Below, one piece after another: positions 25,651 to 34,651 of a DNA stretch of 64,000 bases. The notes under the pieces were generated by a model. That model ran no database searches, had not been told where the DNA came from, and saw only the letters and a list, made by a program, of their open reading frames with translations. How positions within the stretch are numbered: position 1 is the first letter of the stretch; each line of letters starts with the position of its first letter. This stretch comes from Bacteroidota bacterium (GTDB lineage Bacteria > Bacteroidota > Bacteroidia > Bacteroidales > UBA7960), in NCBI GenBank assembly GCA_007694165.1, contig RECE01000245.1:19592-83591 (forward strand), in the 5' to 3' direction. The position numbers were made by a program, and so were the translations under genes.

Positions 25651-28392
25651 TCACCCTGTACTTTTCAGCCCTGCTGACAGGGCAGTAGTGAGCATCAAAA
25701 GTCTGTCGAGCATGTAATCTTTGGTTGCTTTTTCTGCCTCACTCATCGCACGCCATTCTTTGAGCTGCCCGATGTGTAGCTTGTGAAGGATATGCAATGC
25801 GTTTTTGCGTCTGTCAATATTGTCCAGCAAGCTATGCCGTCTGTTCTCTGATTCTTCTCCCATTAGCTCAATCAATTCATCCTTGGCTGTATGAAACTCG
25901 TCCATTATCATGGAAGTAAATTCCTCCTTCAGTTTTGGGTCTTCTACCAGGTTGGCATATTGCTGCATCAGAGATTCATCAGCATTGAGCAAATTGGTTT
26001 CTATATGGATGAGGGTATAGCGCAAGAAAGGCCATTTATGGGTAAACTCTTTAAACTGGCTGAAAAGCTCAGGGTGGTCATTTCTCATGCTCTTCAATGC
26101 ATAGCCAGCGCCAAACCAGGCAGTCAGGTTGAACCTTGACTGGTTCCAGCTAAAGACCCAGGGGATAGCCCTTAAATCGTCCAGTGTGCGCTGACCAGTC
26201 CTGCGGGCAGGTCGCGAACCAATCCTGCTGCGTTCCAGCAAATCGATAGGGGTGGCCTGTCCGTAAAAATCAATAAACCCTGGTTTTTTAATCAACTCCT
26301 GGTACTTATTCATGGATAACTCTGCCAGTTTCTTTAGTGCGTTGTAAGGGTATTCGGGGCGCTTTTCAATCGCATAGGTATAAGCTGTTTGAAGGGCAGT
26401 GCCCGAAAGTAACATCTCAAGATTATAGGTGGCATTCAAAAGGTTGGCAAACTGCTGTGCAATGGTTTCACCCTGAACCGTGAGCTTGATTTCACCACTC
26501 ATAGTTCCCCGAGGCATGCTTTCAAGGAAACGATGATACTTTCCTCCTCCGCGGCTTATGGTGCCTCCGATACCATGGAAGAATTTCAGTTTTACATTGT
26601 GCTTTTGAGCAACAGCGGTTAACTTTTCCTCAACCTGGTATATATTCCAGCGGCTTGCAAGAATACCCCCATCTTTATTGCTGTCGCTGTATCCAAGCAT
26701 AACCTCCTGCACGTTGCGGCCATGCGCTTTGCGTGCTTGTGTCATGGGATGGGAAAGAAATGCATCAAGCACCTTATCGGATTGCTGAAGGTCTTCGATG
26801 GTTTCGAATAAGGGTACCACCTGTAGGGGTACATTCAACATTCCTACTTCACGCATAAAAAGGTAAACAACCAGCAAATCGCTCAAATCTCTGGTCATAC
26901 TCACGATAAGAGAGCCGATCCCCTGGTGTCCGTATTTATCTGAATGCTCTTTCAGCACTGAAAAGCAGGAGATTATTTTATCAGCTTCAGGCCCCACGCA
27001 GGTACCTGAAACCACAAACGGACGATTGGTCTGAAGTTCTGCAGACAAAAACTCTACTCTTTTCGCTTCACTCCAACTGCTGTATTCCCAGTCTTCAACC
27101 GATGCTGCTTTAAGCATTTGCTCCAGGGCTTTTTCATGGAAGGTGCTGTTCTGGCGAATATCCAGCCTCACCAGGTGAAAACCAAAGCATTGCACCTGTC
27201 TTTCCAGCGCAAACAAAAGGTCTTCAGCAATTCTGTGGGCACCAATCTCAATAAGACTGTTTCTGAGAATCTCCAGATCCAGTTGTAGTTGCTCTGCTGA
27301 TTTGTAATGGGCATCGTTTTCGGTCTGGCTTTCGTCCAGTGTATTTTTCAACTTTACCAGCATCAGGTTTACATACTGTCGCCAGGGTTCACGAGGGTTT
27401 CTTCTTATAGCTTTTCCTCCTTTTTCACCCAATGCATTTTGCAACTGGCCTATGGCATTGTGAAAAAAAGAAGGAACAGGGTTTTGCGCATCAGAGAAAG
27501 TAATTTTGGCTGCAAGTTCTTTCAGGCTGTCTACAATAATATTCAGAGCTGCTTTTCGGTGTATCTGCAAGGTAGATTGGGTAACATATGCACTCACAAA
27601 AGGATGGCCGTCGCGGTCTCCACCAACCCAGCTGCCAAATTGCAGCAAAGGAAAGTCTGAGGGCTTGCTTAAGGTGGATGAATTAAAACCCATTGACTTC
27701 CAGGTATACTTCAGTCTTTGATCAGTAAGCTGCAGTGCTCTGGGAAATACCTTTGTATAAAAGTGAAGCACATTTTTTCGTTCAGCCTCAAGATCCGGTT
27801 TTGCCAGATGCACCTCCCGGGTACGCCACCATCGCTCCAGCAATGACTTTACATCATCATCGATAGCTTCCTGTTCGGAAGAAGACCACATCTGGTTTTC
27901 TTTTTTTACCAGTTGCAGGTAGACATCTCTGTGAAGGTCCAGTATCGAGGTTCTTTTGGCTTCTGTGGGATGGGCCGTAAGTACAGGTGTAACACGCACC
28001 CTGGCGAGAATTTTCGCAATCTGCTCTTCATTCAGACCTTCCTTCTTCATCCTGCCAAAAGTTTCTGCCCATGAACCTCGAATAGCTTCCATTCCCATGG
28101 TATTCTCCAGGTTCCTTCGAAACTGCACAGTTGCATTTTCTTCTACCAGATTCATTAGCTGGAAGCCAATACTTGAAACCTGTATAAGTTTTTCCTGTGA
28201 GCCTTCAGGGGGTAATTCAGTTTCGGCTTTATTGTTCGGTTCAGGCAACATCTCTGCTATCTTTTCTTCTTTCAGCTCTTTTAGCACTTCTTTGAAGGTT
28301 GTTGTAATGGCCTGAAGATCCTTATGTATTTTTTGAAGTCCATTCTTTTCAATTTCTCTTTGCCTTGCTGCCTTGTTTTCCATATCTGACAT
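25651..28392 (-). CDS. ppc: Phosphoenolpyruvate carboxylase
   Basis: Carboxylates PEP to oxaloacetate, replenishing the TCA cycle. The 913-residue protein is full length. It has the catalytic histidine motif VLTAHPTEAKRTSI (H141), the second signature VMLGYSDSNKDGG, the mobile-loop region GIGGTISRGGGKYHRF and the C-terminal QGETIAQQFAN block. The protein ends KSTG, close to the invariant NTG-like terminus of the family. The N-terminal 70 residues are a lysine/glutamate-rich extension. Either of two Met codons (28392 or 28383) could be the start. Convergent with the M14/T9SS gene; the opposite flank is a 335-base divergent gap. Confidence 0.96.
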   Translation of the reverse strand: MSDMENKAARQREIEKNGLQKIHKDLQAITTTFKEVLKELKEEKIAEMLPEPNNKAETELPPEGSQEKLIQVSSIGFQLMNLVEENATVQFRRNLENTMGMEAIRGSWAETFGRMKKEGLNEEQIAKILARVRVTPVLTAHPTEAKRTSILDLHRDVYLQLVKKENQMWSSSEQEAIDDDVKSLLERWWRTREVHLAKPDLEAERKNVLHFYTKVFPRALQLTDQRLKYTWKSMGFNSSTLSKPSDFPLLQFGSWVGGDRDGHPFVSAYVTQSTLQIHRKAALNIIVDSLKELAAKITFSDAQNPVPSFFHNAIGQLQNALGEKGGKAIRRNPREPWRQYVNLMLVKLKNTLDESQTENDAHYKSAEQLQLDLEILRNSLIEIGAHRIAEDLLFALERQVQCFGFHLVRLDIRQNSTFHEKALEQMLKAASVEDWEYSSWSEAKRVEFLSAELQTNRPFVVSGTCVGPEADKIISCFSVLKEHSDKYGHQGIGSLIVSMTRDLSDLLVVYLFMREVGMLNVPLQVVPLFETIEDLQQSDKVLDAFLSHPMTQARKAHGRNVQEVMLGYSDSNKDGGILASRWNIYQVEEKLTAVAQKHNVKLKFFHGIGGTISRGGGKYHRFLESMPRGTMSGEIKLTVQGETIAQQFANLLNATYNLEMLLSGTALQTAYTYAIEKRPEYPYNALKKLAELSMNKYQELIKKPGFIDFYGQATPIDLLERSRIGSRPARRTGQRTLDDLRAIPWVFSWNQSRFNLTAWFGAGYALKSMRNDHPELFSQFKEFTHKWPFLRYTLIHIETNLLNADESLMQQYANLVEDPKLKEEFTSMIMDEFHTAKDELIELMGEESENRRHSLLDNIDRRKNALHILHKLHIGQLKEWRAMSEAEKATKDYMLDRLLMLTTALSAGLKSTG

Positions 28393-28727
28393 TAATTTGA
28401 AGTTTGTTGGATTCGAAACTATTCTCCCCTTTTCTGTAAAAGTAGTTAACTACCAATGAGAAATATTTCAGGGAATGAGCCTTTTGGGTAAGATTAGTAT
28501 TATCCTTGCAAAGATATCCAAAGGAGAATTAAAAACATAATGTCAGAATTTGTCATTTGGTGGTTTTAGTTTTTGTTAATACAATATCTTCCGACGAAGA
28601 TACAATGGCAAGGTTGGGTGAATACTTATCGGGATGGTTTAGCGTTATTGGTTTGTCTGCAAACAAATGTATATTTGTATAGGCAAGTTATGTATTGTCA
28701 ACCAGCCACCACTTATTGAATTTGAAA
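28393..28727. other. Divergent intergenic region between ppc and a hypothetical secreted protein
   Basis: A/T-rich region of 335 bases without a convincing ORF. Apart from the promoter-like site listed separately at 28647-28677, I see no hairpin or repeat. Confidence 0.55.
28647..28677 (+). promoter_or_regulatory. Bacteroidota-type promoter for the 382-residue secreted protein
   Basis: The exact -7 box TATATTTG (28670-28677) is preceded by ATTG (3 of 4 to TTTG) with 19 bases between, the preferred spacing. The ATG at 28728 is 50 bases downstream. Confidence 0.45.
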
Positions 28728-29876
28728 ATGTTTAAGAAGAAGGTTTATTTCCCGATAATTTTTCTCTTTTGGGCCCTGTCAGCGTTCACTTCAGAAAATC
28801 GCTCTCAGGGAGACAACTGCAGGCAATACGCTCCTTCCTACGCTGATAGTGTTGCTGATTTGCTTCGGAAGGAATTAACTGACAGGCTTCCTGCTGTGTT
28901 GCTTGACTGGGAGCATAGTTGCGGTTTAAGCGAACCGTTGTTCAGGATAAGGATGTTGCAGTTGATATCAGAAGGGCAGTTTCCCGGGTATCTGAGCGAG
29001 AAGGACATGCTTGACTATGCAGTTGCTTTTGACATAAGGGATGCAATAACAGCGCGTGAAAATTTAGAAGAAAGGGAGGAGTATTATGAATTGTACGCCG
29101 GATACTTTGGCTATATCCCTTTAAACAGTGGTTTCGACAGACAAACAGAAAGGTGGGCCAGTCGTATGCTTGCCAGGTTTTCGCCCGAAGATCCTGAATG
29201 GGCATGGCTGAGTTTGTATAGTGGAGATACCCAATCCTTTTTCTTGATACTTCGGGAGGACAAATACAAGGGGGCTGAATTGTCAGAGGTTTATAAGGAA
29301 CGGGTTGCCTATTTTCAGAAAAAACCTGAACTAAATATGGGAATTGGCACTGGAATTTGGATACCTACTGCTGATTTGGAAATTATTGGGATGAAGCCAA
29401 TTCTTGAGATTTTTGCCGGAATAAAAACCCAAAATACTTTTTACGATTTGGTTTTCTCCATGCGTTTTGGCCAAACCAAAAATCCCTTTGAGCTTGTTGC
29501 CAGGGATAGTATTGTGGAAACCAGAAACTATCAGGGTGGCTTTATAGGAATAGAAATTACACGGATGTTTTTTAAATCGGGCCGTTATGAGACAGGTTTG
29601 TATGTTTCAGGTGGGTACGATTTGATGGATATTATAGAGGACCGACAGGATCCGGTAAGAGAAACCTTTGCTGCTGCAGCCCTGCAACTTGGGCCTGTAA
29701 TTACTTATAATTTCCACAACCGCAGTCGTATAAGCTTAAAAGCTGGCTATTCGCTGATGAATCATAAAAGTACCGGAGGTTCCTCCCTACAGGGCAATGC
29801 GTGGAATTTGAGAATTCTTTTCGGATTCTCAGACAATGCCAGAAAAACCGAAAACCTCCGAAGGCTGGGATATTAA
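28728..29876 (+). CDS. Secreted hypothetical protein with helical N-half and barrel-like C-half
   Basis: No family recognised. The listed ORF begins at a TTG (28695); the ATG at 28728 gives a clean signal peptide (MFKKKVYFPIIFLFWALSAFTS), hence 382 residues. The first half after cleavage is helical and acidic, with two cysteines (GDNCRQY, HSCGLSE) and aromatic blocks such as EEREEYYELYAGYFGY. The second half alternates polar and hydrophobic residues (LNMGIGTGIWIPTADLEIIG, then SMRFGQTKNPFEL and TGLYVSGGYDL), like strands of a small outer-membrane barrel. It ends 4 bases inside the convergent TPR gene. Probably envelope-located. Confidence 0.75.
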   Translation: MFKKKVYFPIIFLFWALSAFTSENRSQGDNCRQYAPSYADSVADLLRKELTDRLPAVLLDWEHSCGLSEPLFRIRMLQLISEGQFPGYLSEKDMLDYAVAFDIRDAITARENLEEREEYYELYAGYFGYIPLNSGFDRQTERWASRMLARFSPEDPEWAWLSLYSGDTQSFFLILREDKYKGAELSEVYKERVAYFQKKPELNMGIGTGIWIPTADLEIIGMKPILEIFAGIKTQNTFYDLVFSMRFGQTKNPFELVARDSIVETRNYQGGFIGIEITRMFFKSGRYETGLYVSGGYDLMDIIEDRQDPVRETFAAAALQLGPVITYNFHNRSRISLKAGYSLMNHKSTGGSSLQGNAWNLRILFGFSDNARKTENLRRLGY

Positions 29877-32233
29877 AGTTCTATTCCTCTAACAGCTAAA
29901 TAACGGATTTTACCATTATTGCCTACCTGCTTTTTCAAATCCTTGTCTATATATTCTCCCTGAAGGCTGATTTCTATATTTTGGTGGCTATCGATGAAAC
30001 GAACAACTTCGTGGTGCAGCTTTATATGGGATTCTGTTTCTTCTCCTTCTGAGAGCTGCTTTTCGGGATTGATAAGATAGAGACGGTCTGAAGGTTTTAG
30101 TTTAAACTCATAAATACCCGAAAAAGAATTGGTAATACCGGGATTGTCAAAAATCCGGGACGTTGGATCTATCAGCTGCAATTCCTGGTAATCAAACATA
30201 GGCCTGAATATACTACCGGGATTTCTGGCTATGGCAAGCCCGAGAATAGTAGCTTCAGAGGTGAATCTTACTTTGTAATCTGTTTTATTGAGATGCAACA
30301 TGGCAAAGTTCAGGTTGAAGGCATCTTCGCCTGTTGTAAAGCTGGATGTGATAGTACGAAAATATTCCTTGAGCTGGATGAGATACTCGTTTGGTTTTTT
30401 TATGAAGTCAATCTTCAAATGATTGTCAACAAAAGAGCCAAGTGCAATATTCAGCAATTTTTTATCTACCGGAAGAAGATGGGTATCTGCAATCAAAATA
30501 AGTGCATGATCGTTCCATTGTCTTACCGTGCATATGTCAGGTAGTTTCTGTTCTTCACCTAAATGAACTTCAAAGTATTTATTGGCAAATATTTGTTTTA
30601 ATTCATCGGGGCACTTATTGTGCTTTTCAGAAATAATTTGTGCCAGTTGCAAAGTTTGTGCTGCTTGTTGCAGCTGCAAAATATTTTCATTCTCCAGCTG
30701 GCCAATATTTCTGCTTGCCTCTACCAGCTGATCTTCCTGTTTTTTTATCATTTCTACATTGTCCGAAATGATGCTCTTTTGCTTTCCAATTTCCATATTG
30801 GTGATTTTCTTTTGATTGAAATGCACCAGGGTAGCAATGGTAAGAATGATAACAAAGGCAAGTACAATGAAAATTGTATTCACCATTTGATTCTTTCTTT
30901 TCAGTTCAATTTTGTTTTTTTCAATTTGCAGGCTCTGCAGATCAATCATCTGTTGTTTCTGCTCTGATTGAAAATAAGCATCCATTTCATTAATTTGCCT
31001 CTGATTTGCAATGTTTAGCAATGAATCACTGTATTGCTTGTATTCCTGAAAATAGTTTAGTGCATTTCTATACCTTTCCTGACCTTCGCTGATACTGGAT
31101 AAAACTTTGAGCGATTGTGCCTGATCTTCCAGCGATTCTACTTCTCTGGCAAGCTGCAAACTCTTTTGCGCCAATTCAATTGCCTGGTTGAAATTTCTAA
31201 GCCTCATTAAGCTGATAGCCTTATTTCTGAGTACAGATGCTTCCGTGTGCTTGTGTCCTGCCTGCTGAGAAATGGCCAGTGCTTTCTCATAATGTTCCAG
31301 TGCTTTAGGGCTATTGCCTTCCTTTGAATAAAGAATGCCCATATTAAGCAGTGCTTGTCCCTGAATTCTCATGTCGTTGGCAGTAACTGCATGATAAAGA
31401 GCTTTCTGGTAATGCTTGTCTGCATTGTTGGAATCATTGTGCTGATAGTAGAGTGCTCCCAGGCTAAGATTAATGGATGCAATACTAGAGTGGTCTTCCA
31501 GTTCATCCAGAAGATCGAGGGCGGTAAGGTAGTTTTCTTTTGCTTTAGAAAAGTTCCCCATTGAATTATAAATATTCCCTATTCCCAGATAGGCCAGGCC
31601 TTCGTCTCTGAAATTTTCAAATTCCCTGAAATAGCCTAATGCCGTCTGGTAATAATCGAGGCTCTTTAGATAATTGCCTCTTACATAGTGTATGGTGGCC
31701 AGATTGGTGTTTAATGAAGCGATATTATCCTGAATGTTATGCTCTTCAGCGATTTCAAGCGCTTTAACAAAATGTTCTGCTGCTGCGGTAAGATCGCCAA
31801 GGTAGTAGTAATTGCTACCGATGCTGAGTTTGATCCTTATTTTTTGACTGTATTGTTTGAGTTCAGAGAGCATCTCCAGCACTTTCATGCTGTTGTCAAT
31901 ACCTTCCTGGTATTTGCCCCATGCATTGTTTAAATGAATAATGTACCTGAGAGATTTGATTTCCAGCAACTGCAGCTTTTCCTTGTGCTTTTTATTGGAA
32001 ATATTACCCGGATTTCGGCTTAGTTCGAGCGCTTGCAGGTAAAAATGAAGGGCTGAGTCATAGTTTGTGTTTTCAAAGTAATCTCCCATCTGAAGGAGCA
32101 GCTCAATTTTCACAGTATCTACCCGTGTATTTTTAATTCTCGACTCCAAAACACCGATAGATTCATTCCCGATAGCGGCTATGTGGTTAATCAGAACAAT
32201 AGAGGTCAGAAAGATTACTTTTCGCAGATACAT
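29873..32233 (-). CDS. TPR membrane protein with degenerate SpoIIE-like phosphatase domain
   Basis: Protein of 786 residues: signal peptide; about eight tetratricopeptide repeats to about 400 (for example SLDYYQTALGYFREFENFRD, then YLGIGNIYNSMGNFSKAKEN); one TM helix about 449-471 (IFIVLAFVIILTIATLV); a coiled coil about 475-545; and a C-terminal domain about 564-786. The layout is that of Bacteroidota TPR-SpoIIE regulators, whose C-terminus is a PP2C-type serine phosphatase. Here the expected ADCTGHGVPGA is IADTHLLPVDKK, the later SDG is replaced by NPE, and the final DD is absent. The fold seems kept but the metal-binding aspartates are not, so it is probably a pseudophosphatase binding a partner. 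Assignment rests on by-eye alignment. Confidence 0.72.
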   Translation of the reverse strand: MYLRKVIFLTSIVLINHIAAIGNESIGVLESRIKNTRVDTVKIELLLQMGDYFENTNYDSALHFYLQALELSRNPGNISNKKHKEKLQLLEIKSLRYIIHLNNAWGKYQEGIDNSMKVLEMLSELKQYSQKIRIKLSIGSNYYYLGDLTAAAEHFVKALEIAEEHNIQDNIASLNTNLATIHYVRGNYLKSLDYYQTALGYFREFENFRDEGLAYLGIGNIYNSMGNFSKAKENYLTALDLLDELEDHSSIASINLSLGALYYQHNDSNNADKHYQKALYHAVTANDMRIQGQALLNMGILYSKEGNSPKALEHYEKALAISQQAGHKHTEASVLRNKAISLMRLRNFNQAIELAQKSLQLAREVESLEDQAQSLKVLSSISEGQERYRNALNYFQEYKQYSDSLLNIANQRQINEMDAYFQSEQKQQMIDLQSLQIEKNKIELKRKNQMVNTIFIVLAFVIILTIATLVHFNQKKITNMEIGKQKSIISDNVEMIKKQEDQLVEASRNIGQLENENILQLQQAAQTLQLAQIISEKHNKCPDELKQIFANKYFEVHLGEEQKLPDICTVRQWNDHALILIADTHLLPVDKKLLNIALGSFVDNHLKIDFIKKPNEYLIQLKEYFRTITSSFTTGEDAFNLNFAMLHLNKTDYKVRFTSEATILGLAIARNPGSIFRPMFDYQELQLIDPTSRIFDNPGITNSFSGIYEFKLKPSDRLYLINPEKQLSEGEETESHIKLHHEVVRFIDSHQNIEISLQGEYIDKDLKKQVGNNGKIRYLAVRGIEL

Positions 32234-32357
32234 GTCAATTATTCGTTATACTATTTCCCATCCAACAAAAATATATTTTTATTCTGAATGTGCAGAGTTT
32301 TTGTGAGAATATTTATTCGTTTTGACAGCAGATTTGTTTGCTTTGTGTTTTTAGTGG

Positions 32358-32380
32358 CGGGGTGAGTGGTAGTCACCCCG
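32358..32380. repeat. 8-bp hairpin of the intergenic repeat cluster
   Basis: CGGGGTGA / TCACCCCG with a 7-base loop, perfect. It shares the GGGG-TGA/TCA-CCCC core with the two 34-bp copies that follow, so it is probably a diverged or partial third copy. Confidence 0.75.
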
Positions 32381-32402
32381 TAACTTTTGGGTTTTACCGC
32401 TG

Positions 32403-32436
32403 GTGACGGGGCCACTCCAAGTGACCCCGCCACTAT
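32403..32436. repeat. 34-bp direct repeat, copy 1 (internally palindromic)
   Basis: GTGACGGGGCCACTCCAAGT followed by GACCCCGCCACTAT. It is imperfectly self-complementary around a short TCCAA centre and is repeated at 32550 with a single base difference (33 of 34). Confidence 0.85.
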
Positions 32437-32500
32437 CTCCAGCACCGTGGTCAGATGATTTCCAACTCGTGCGACCACTAATCTCACGCTTTAGCGCACT

Positions 32501-32534
32501 AAACCCTGGAGGATTTTGGAAACCTCCAAGGTTT
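32501..32534. repeat. 12-bp inverted repeat between the two direct-repeat copies
   Basis: AAACCCTGGAGG / CCTCCAAGGTTT with a 10-base spacer (ATTTTGGAAA) and one C/T mismatch that would pair as G-U in RNA. It forms the centre of the symmetric intergenic cluster. Confidence 0.8.
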
Positions 32535-32549
32535 TATGGTGCACCCATA

Positions 32550-32583
32550 GTGACGGGGCCACTTCAAGTGACCCCGCCACTAT
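32550..32583. repeat. 34-bp direct repeat, copy 2 (internally palindromic)
   Basis: Second copy, differing from the copy at 32403 only in the centre (TTCAA instead of TCCAA). Both copies end in CACTAT. Confidence 0.85.
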
Positions 32584-32650
32584 TTTCAAGTGCGCAGTGC
32601 TTATTCAAGTTTCATAACAGAAAAGTAATATGACTTACCACAGGAAAAAC

Positions 32651-32658
32651 TATATTTG
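32651..32658 (+). promoter_or_regulatory. Possible -7 box for the NPP gene
   Basis: TATATTTG is an exact match to TAnnTTTG and lies 44 bases before the ATG at 32703. No TTTG is found at the ideal upstream distance. Confidence 0.35.
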
Positions 32659-32702
32659 CATTTTCTCAGTAAATAATGTTTTATTCAATAAAAACCAACA
32701 AT

Positions 32703-33920
32703 ATGTATAGAGTAATTTTGATTGTATTTGTATCGATTGGGTTTGTGTTTTCTTCCTGCGGAAGTGAAGGCAGAATACCCGCTCAAGAGCAATATGTGGT
32801 AATGTTGTCCATGGATGGGTTCCGGTGGGACTATGCCTCCAGGGTAGAAACACCCTGGCTGGATTATATCGCCTCTAACGGGGTGATTGCGGAATATGTT
32901 AAGCCTGCTTTTCCCTCCAAAACATTTCCCAACCACTACAGCATGGCAACCGGCCTGTATCCTGATAATCATGGAATAGTCGATAATAATTTTACATGCC
33001 CGGTGCATGGAACTTTTAGATTGGGTGATAGGGAATCTGTAGAAAATAGCGTTTTTTACTTAGGTGAACCCATTTGGGTTACTGCCGAAAAGCAAGATGT
33101 TACAACAGCCTCTTTTTTCTGGGTGGGTTCCGAAGCTCCTGTGCAGGGTATTCAGCCAACCTACTGGAAAAGATTTGATGGCAGGGTTCCTTTTACCAAC
33201 CGAATGGATACTGTAATCAGCTGGTTGCAACTGGAAGAAGAGGTAAGGCCAAGGCTTGTTACATTTTATTTCCAGGAGCCTGACAGCCAGGGACATCGCA
33301 CTGGACCTGACAGTCCCGAAATTGATGCACTTGTCATGGAACTTGATTCCCTGTTGGGGAACTTTATCGGTATGCTTAAAGAATTACCCATTTATGATAA
33401 AATCAATTTTATCGTAACCTCTGACCATGGCATGACAGAGGTAAGTCCGGACAGATATGTGAATATAGCCTCTTTTACACCTCGCGATTGGTATGAACGC
33501 AGCCATGGTGGCAATCCCATGCTGCACGTAACACCGAAAGAAGGAATGATGGATTCTGTATGGAATATCCTTCAAACCATTGAAAACGTAAGTGTCTGGA
33601 AAAAAGAAGATGTACCTGCAAGACTTAATTATGGTACAAACCCGCGTATTGAGGAGATTATAATACTTGCAGACAGCACCTGGAGTATTGGCTGGGGAAA
33701 GCCACGTTCGAATTATTATACCGGTGGAGCACACGGCTGGGACAATGCCAAAAAGGATATGCATACCATTTTTTATGCTATGGGGCCCTCTTTCAAGAAG
33801 GGACACAGACACTCTTCCATTGAAGTTGTGGACCTCTATCCTCTTATCACCAAAATTATGGGACTCGAACCCGCTGAGGTGGATGGAAAACTGGAAAGGG
33901 TAGAGGGTATGCTCAGATAG
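32703..33920 (+). CDS. Ectonucleotide pyrophosphatase/phosphodiesterase-type lipoprotein (alkaline phosphatase superfamily)
   Basis: Exported phosphodiesterase of 405 residues, lipid-anchored through VFSSC (Cys19). It has the NPP pattern: first metal site D38 in MLSMDGFRWDYA, nucleophile Thr74 in PSKTFPNHYSMATGLYP, then NHGIVDNNF, a PDSQGHRTGPDS metal site, SDHGM and GGAHGWDN for the remaining metal ligands. NPP enzymes hydrolyse nucleotide pyrophosphate or phosphodiester bonds, and some act on phospholipids. I use the ATG at 32703 rather than the listed 32676. The intergenic repeat cluster is directly upstream and a strong terminator follows. Confidence 0.92.
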   Translation: MYRVILIVFVSIGFVFSSCGSEGRIPAQEQYVVMLSMDGFRWDYASRVETPWLDYIASNGVIAEYVKPAFPSKTFPNHYSMATGLYPDNHGIVDNNFTCPVHGTFRLGDRESVENSVFYLGEPIWVTAEKQDVTTASFFWVGSEAPVQGIQPTYWKRFDGRVPFTNRMDTVISWLQLEEEVRPRLVTFYFQEPDSQGHRTGPDSPEIDALVMELDSLLGNFIGMLKELPIYDKINFIVTSDHGMTEVSPDRYVNIASFTPRDWYERSHGGNPMLHVTPKEGMMDSVWNILQTIENVSVWKKEDVPARLNYGTNPRIEEIIILADSTWSIGWGKPRSNYYTGGAHGWDNAKKDMHTIFYAMGPSFKKGHRHSSIEVVDLYPLITKIMGLEPAEVDGKLERVEGMLR

Positions 33921-33950
33921 TACCTCTGACTACTTCACGCCATGTACAAC

Positions 33951-33975
33951 AAAAGGCCCGGATTTCGGGCCTTTT
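33951..33975. terminator. Bidirectional Rho-independent terminator
   Basis: Perfect 10-bp stem AAAAGGCCCG / CGGGCCTTTT with a 5-base loop, between the ends of two convergent genes (33920 and 34005). A and T runs in the arms allow it to work in both directions. Confidence 0.9.
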
Positions 33976-34004
33976 GCTGTTTTAGTTAGATGTACTGGTG
34001 TATT

Positions 34005-34592
34005 TTACAAAGGGTTGGTAAGGTCAAAATCAGCCCTGAAAACAATTTCTCCATGATATTGCAACTGATAGCTGAAGTTGGTCATATCTTCGCTGAGTAC
34101 CACATTCCACTGACGATTTAAGGTATCCACAAGTAGCTCTATGGTATAATCATCGGCAGGAAAGTGCTGTTTAAAGGCAGTCCCTGTACCATCAGCATAA
34201 CCTCCGTAAAGTGTTTGTTCTTCAGGAGTTCCGTCGGGATAGCGGTGATCATGGCGGAAACGAAGTCTTCCATCTTCTGCCAGAAACATCCAGGTACGCG
34301 ATGTATCCTCATCCATGTGAAAAGGAATGTGCACATGAGTATCTTCACAAACTGTAACATGCATAACCATGACTTTGTCTGCCCAGCTTTCTCTGCCTTC
34401 CTGCATATATACCTCACGGCCGAGGAATGATTGGCCGCAAAGACTTGCCAGGTTGTTTAAAAAAGCCTGCTCTGTTTCTGAAATGGTAACTTCATCAGCA
34501 CTGGTTCTTTCCTCTGTTTCGCGGGGAGCACCGCCGCAAGATGCCAGTAAAATTGCGATAACAGGCAGAATCCATAAAATTTTTCTCTTCAT
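34005..34592 (-). CDS. Lipoprotein of unknown function in a peptidase operon
   Basis: Predicted lipoprotein of 195 residues with lipobox ILLASC. The mature part is beta-rich, with LCGQSFLGREVYM and a later DGRLRFRHDHRYPDGTPEEQ followed by LYGGYADGTGTAFKQHFPAD, and looks like a small calycin-type or jelly-roll fold; no named family recognised. It is the last gene of a minus-strand run after an S9 oligopeptidase and an M19 dipeptidase, 59 bases after the latter, so co-expression with exported peptide degradation is likely. Its signal peptide resembles that of the S9 enzyme (ILWILP versus IIWILP), hinting at a common origin of the leaders. Confidence 0.75.
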   Translation of the reverse strand: MKRKILWILPVIAILLASCGGAPRETEERTSADEVTISETEQAFLNNLASLCGQSFLGREVYMQEGRESWADKVMVMHVTVCEDTHVHIPFHMDEDTSRTWMFLAEDGRLRFRHDHRYPDGTPEEQTLYGGYADGTGTAFKQHFPADDYTIELLVDTLNRQWNVVLSEDMTNFSYQLQYHGEIVFRADFDLTNPL

Positions 34593-34651
34593 GATTTTCG
34601 GGGTTTAGTAATTATTAAAAAAAAATGTTGGTTACAAATATAACCATTTTC

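Larger units (their letters stand above)
32234..32702. other. Divergent intergenic region holding a repeat cluster
   Basis: Gap of 469 bases between the TPR gene and the NPP gene with no credible gene. About 240 bases (32353-32583) are occupied by GC-rich hairpins and a 34-bp direct repeat, listed separately. ORFs listed here on both strands are translations of these repeats. Confidence 0.75.

Noticed and set aside
32251-32633. ORFs of 78 and 76 residues in the repeat cluster
   Set aside because: They translate the 34-bp repeats on either strand (VTGPLQVTPPL occurs twice) and have no credible start context or composition.
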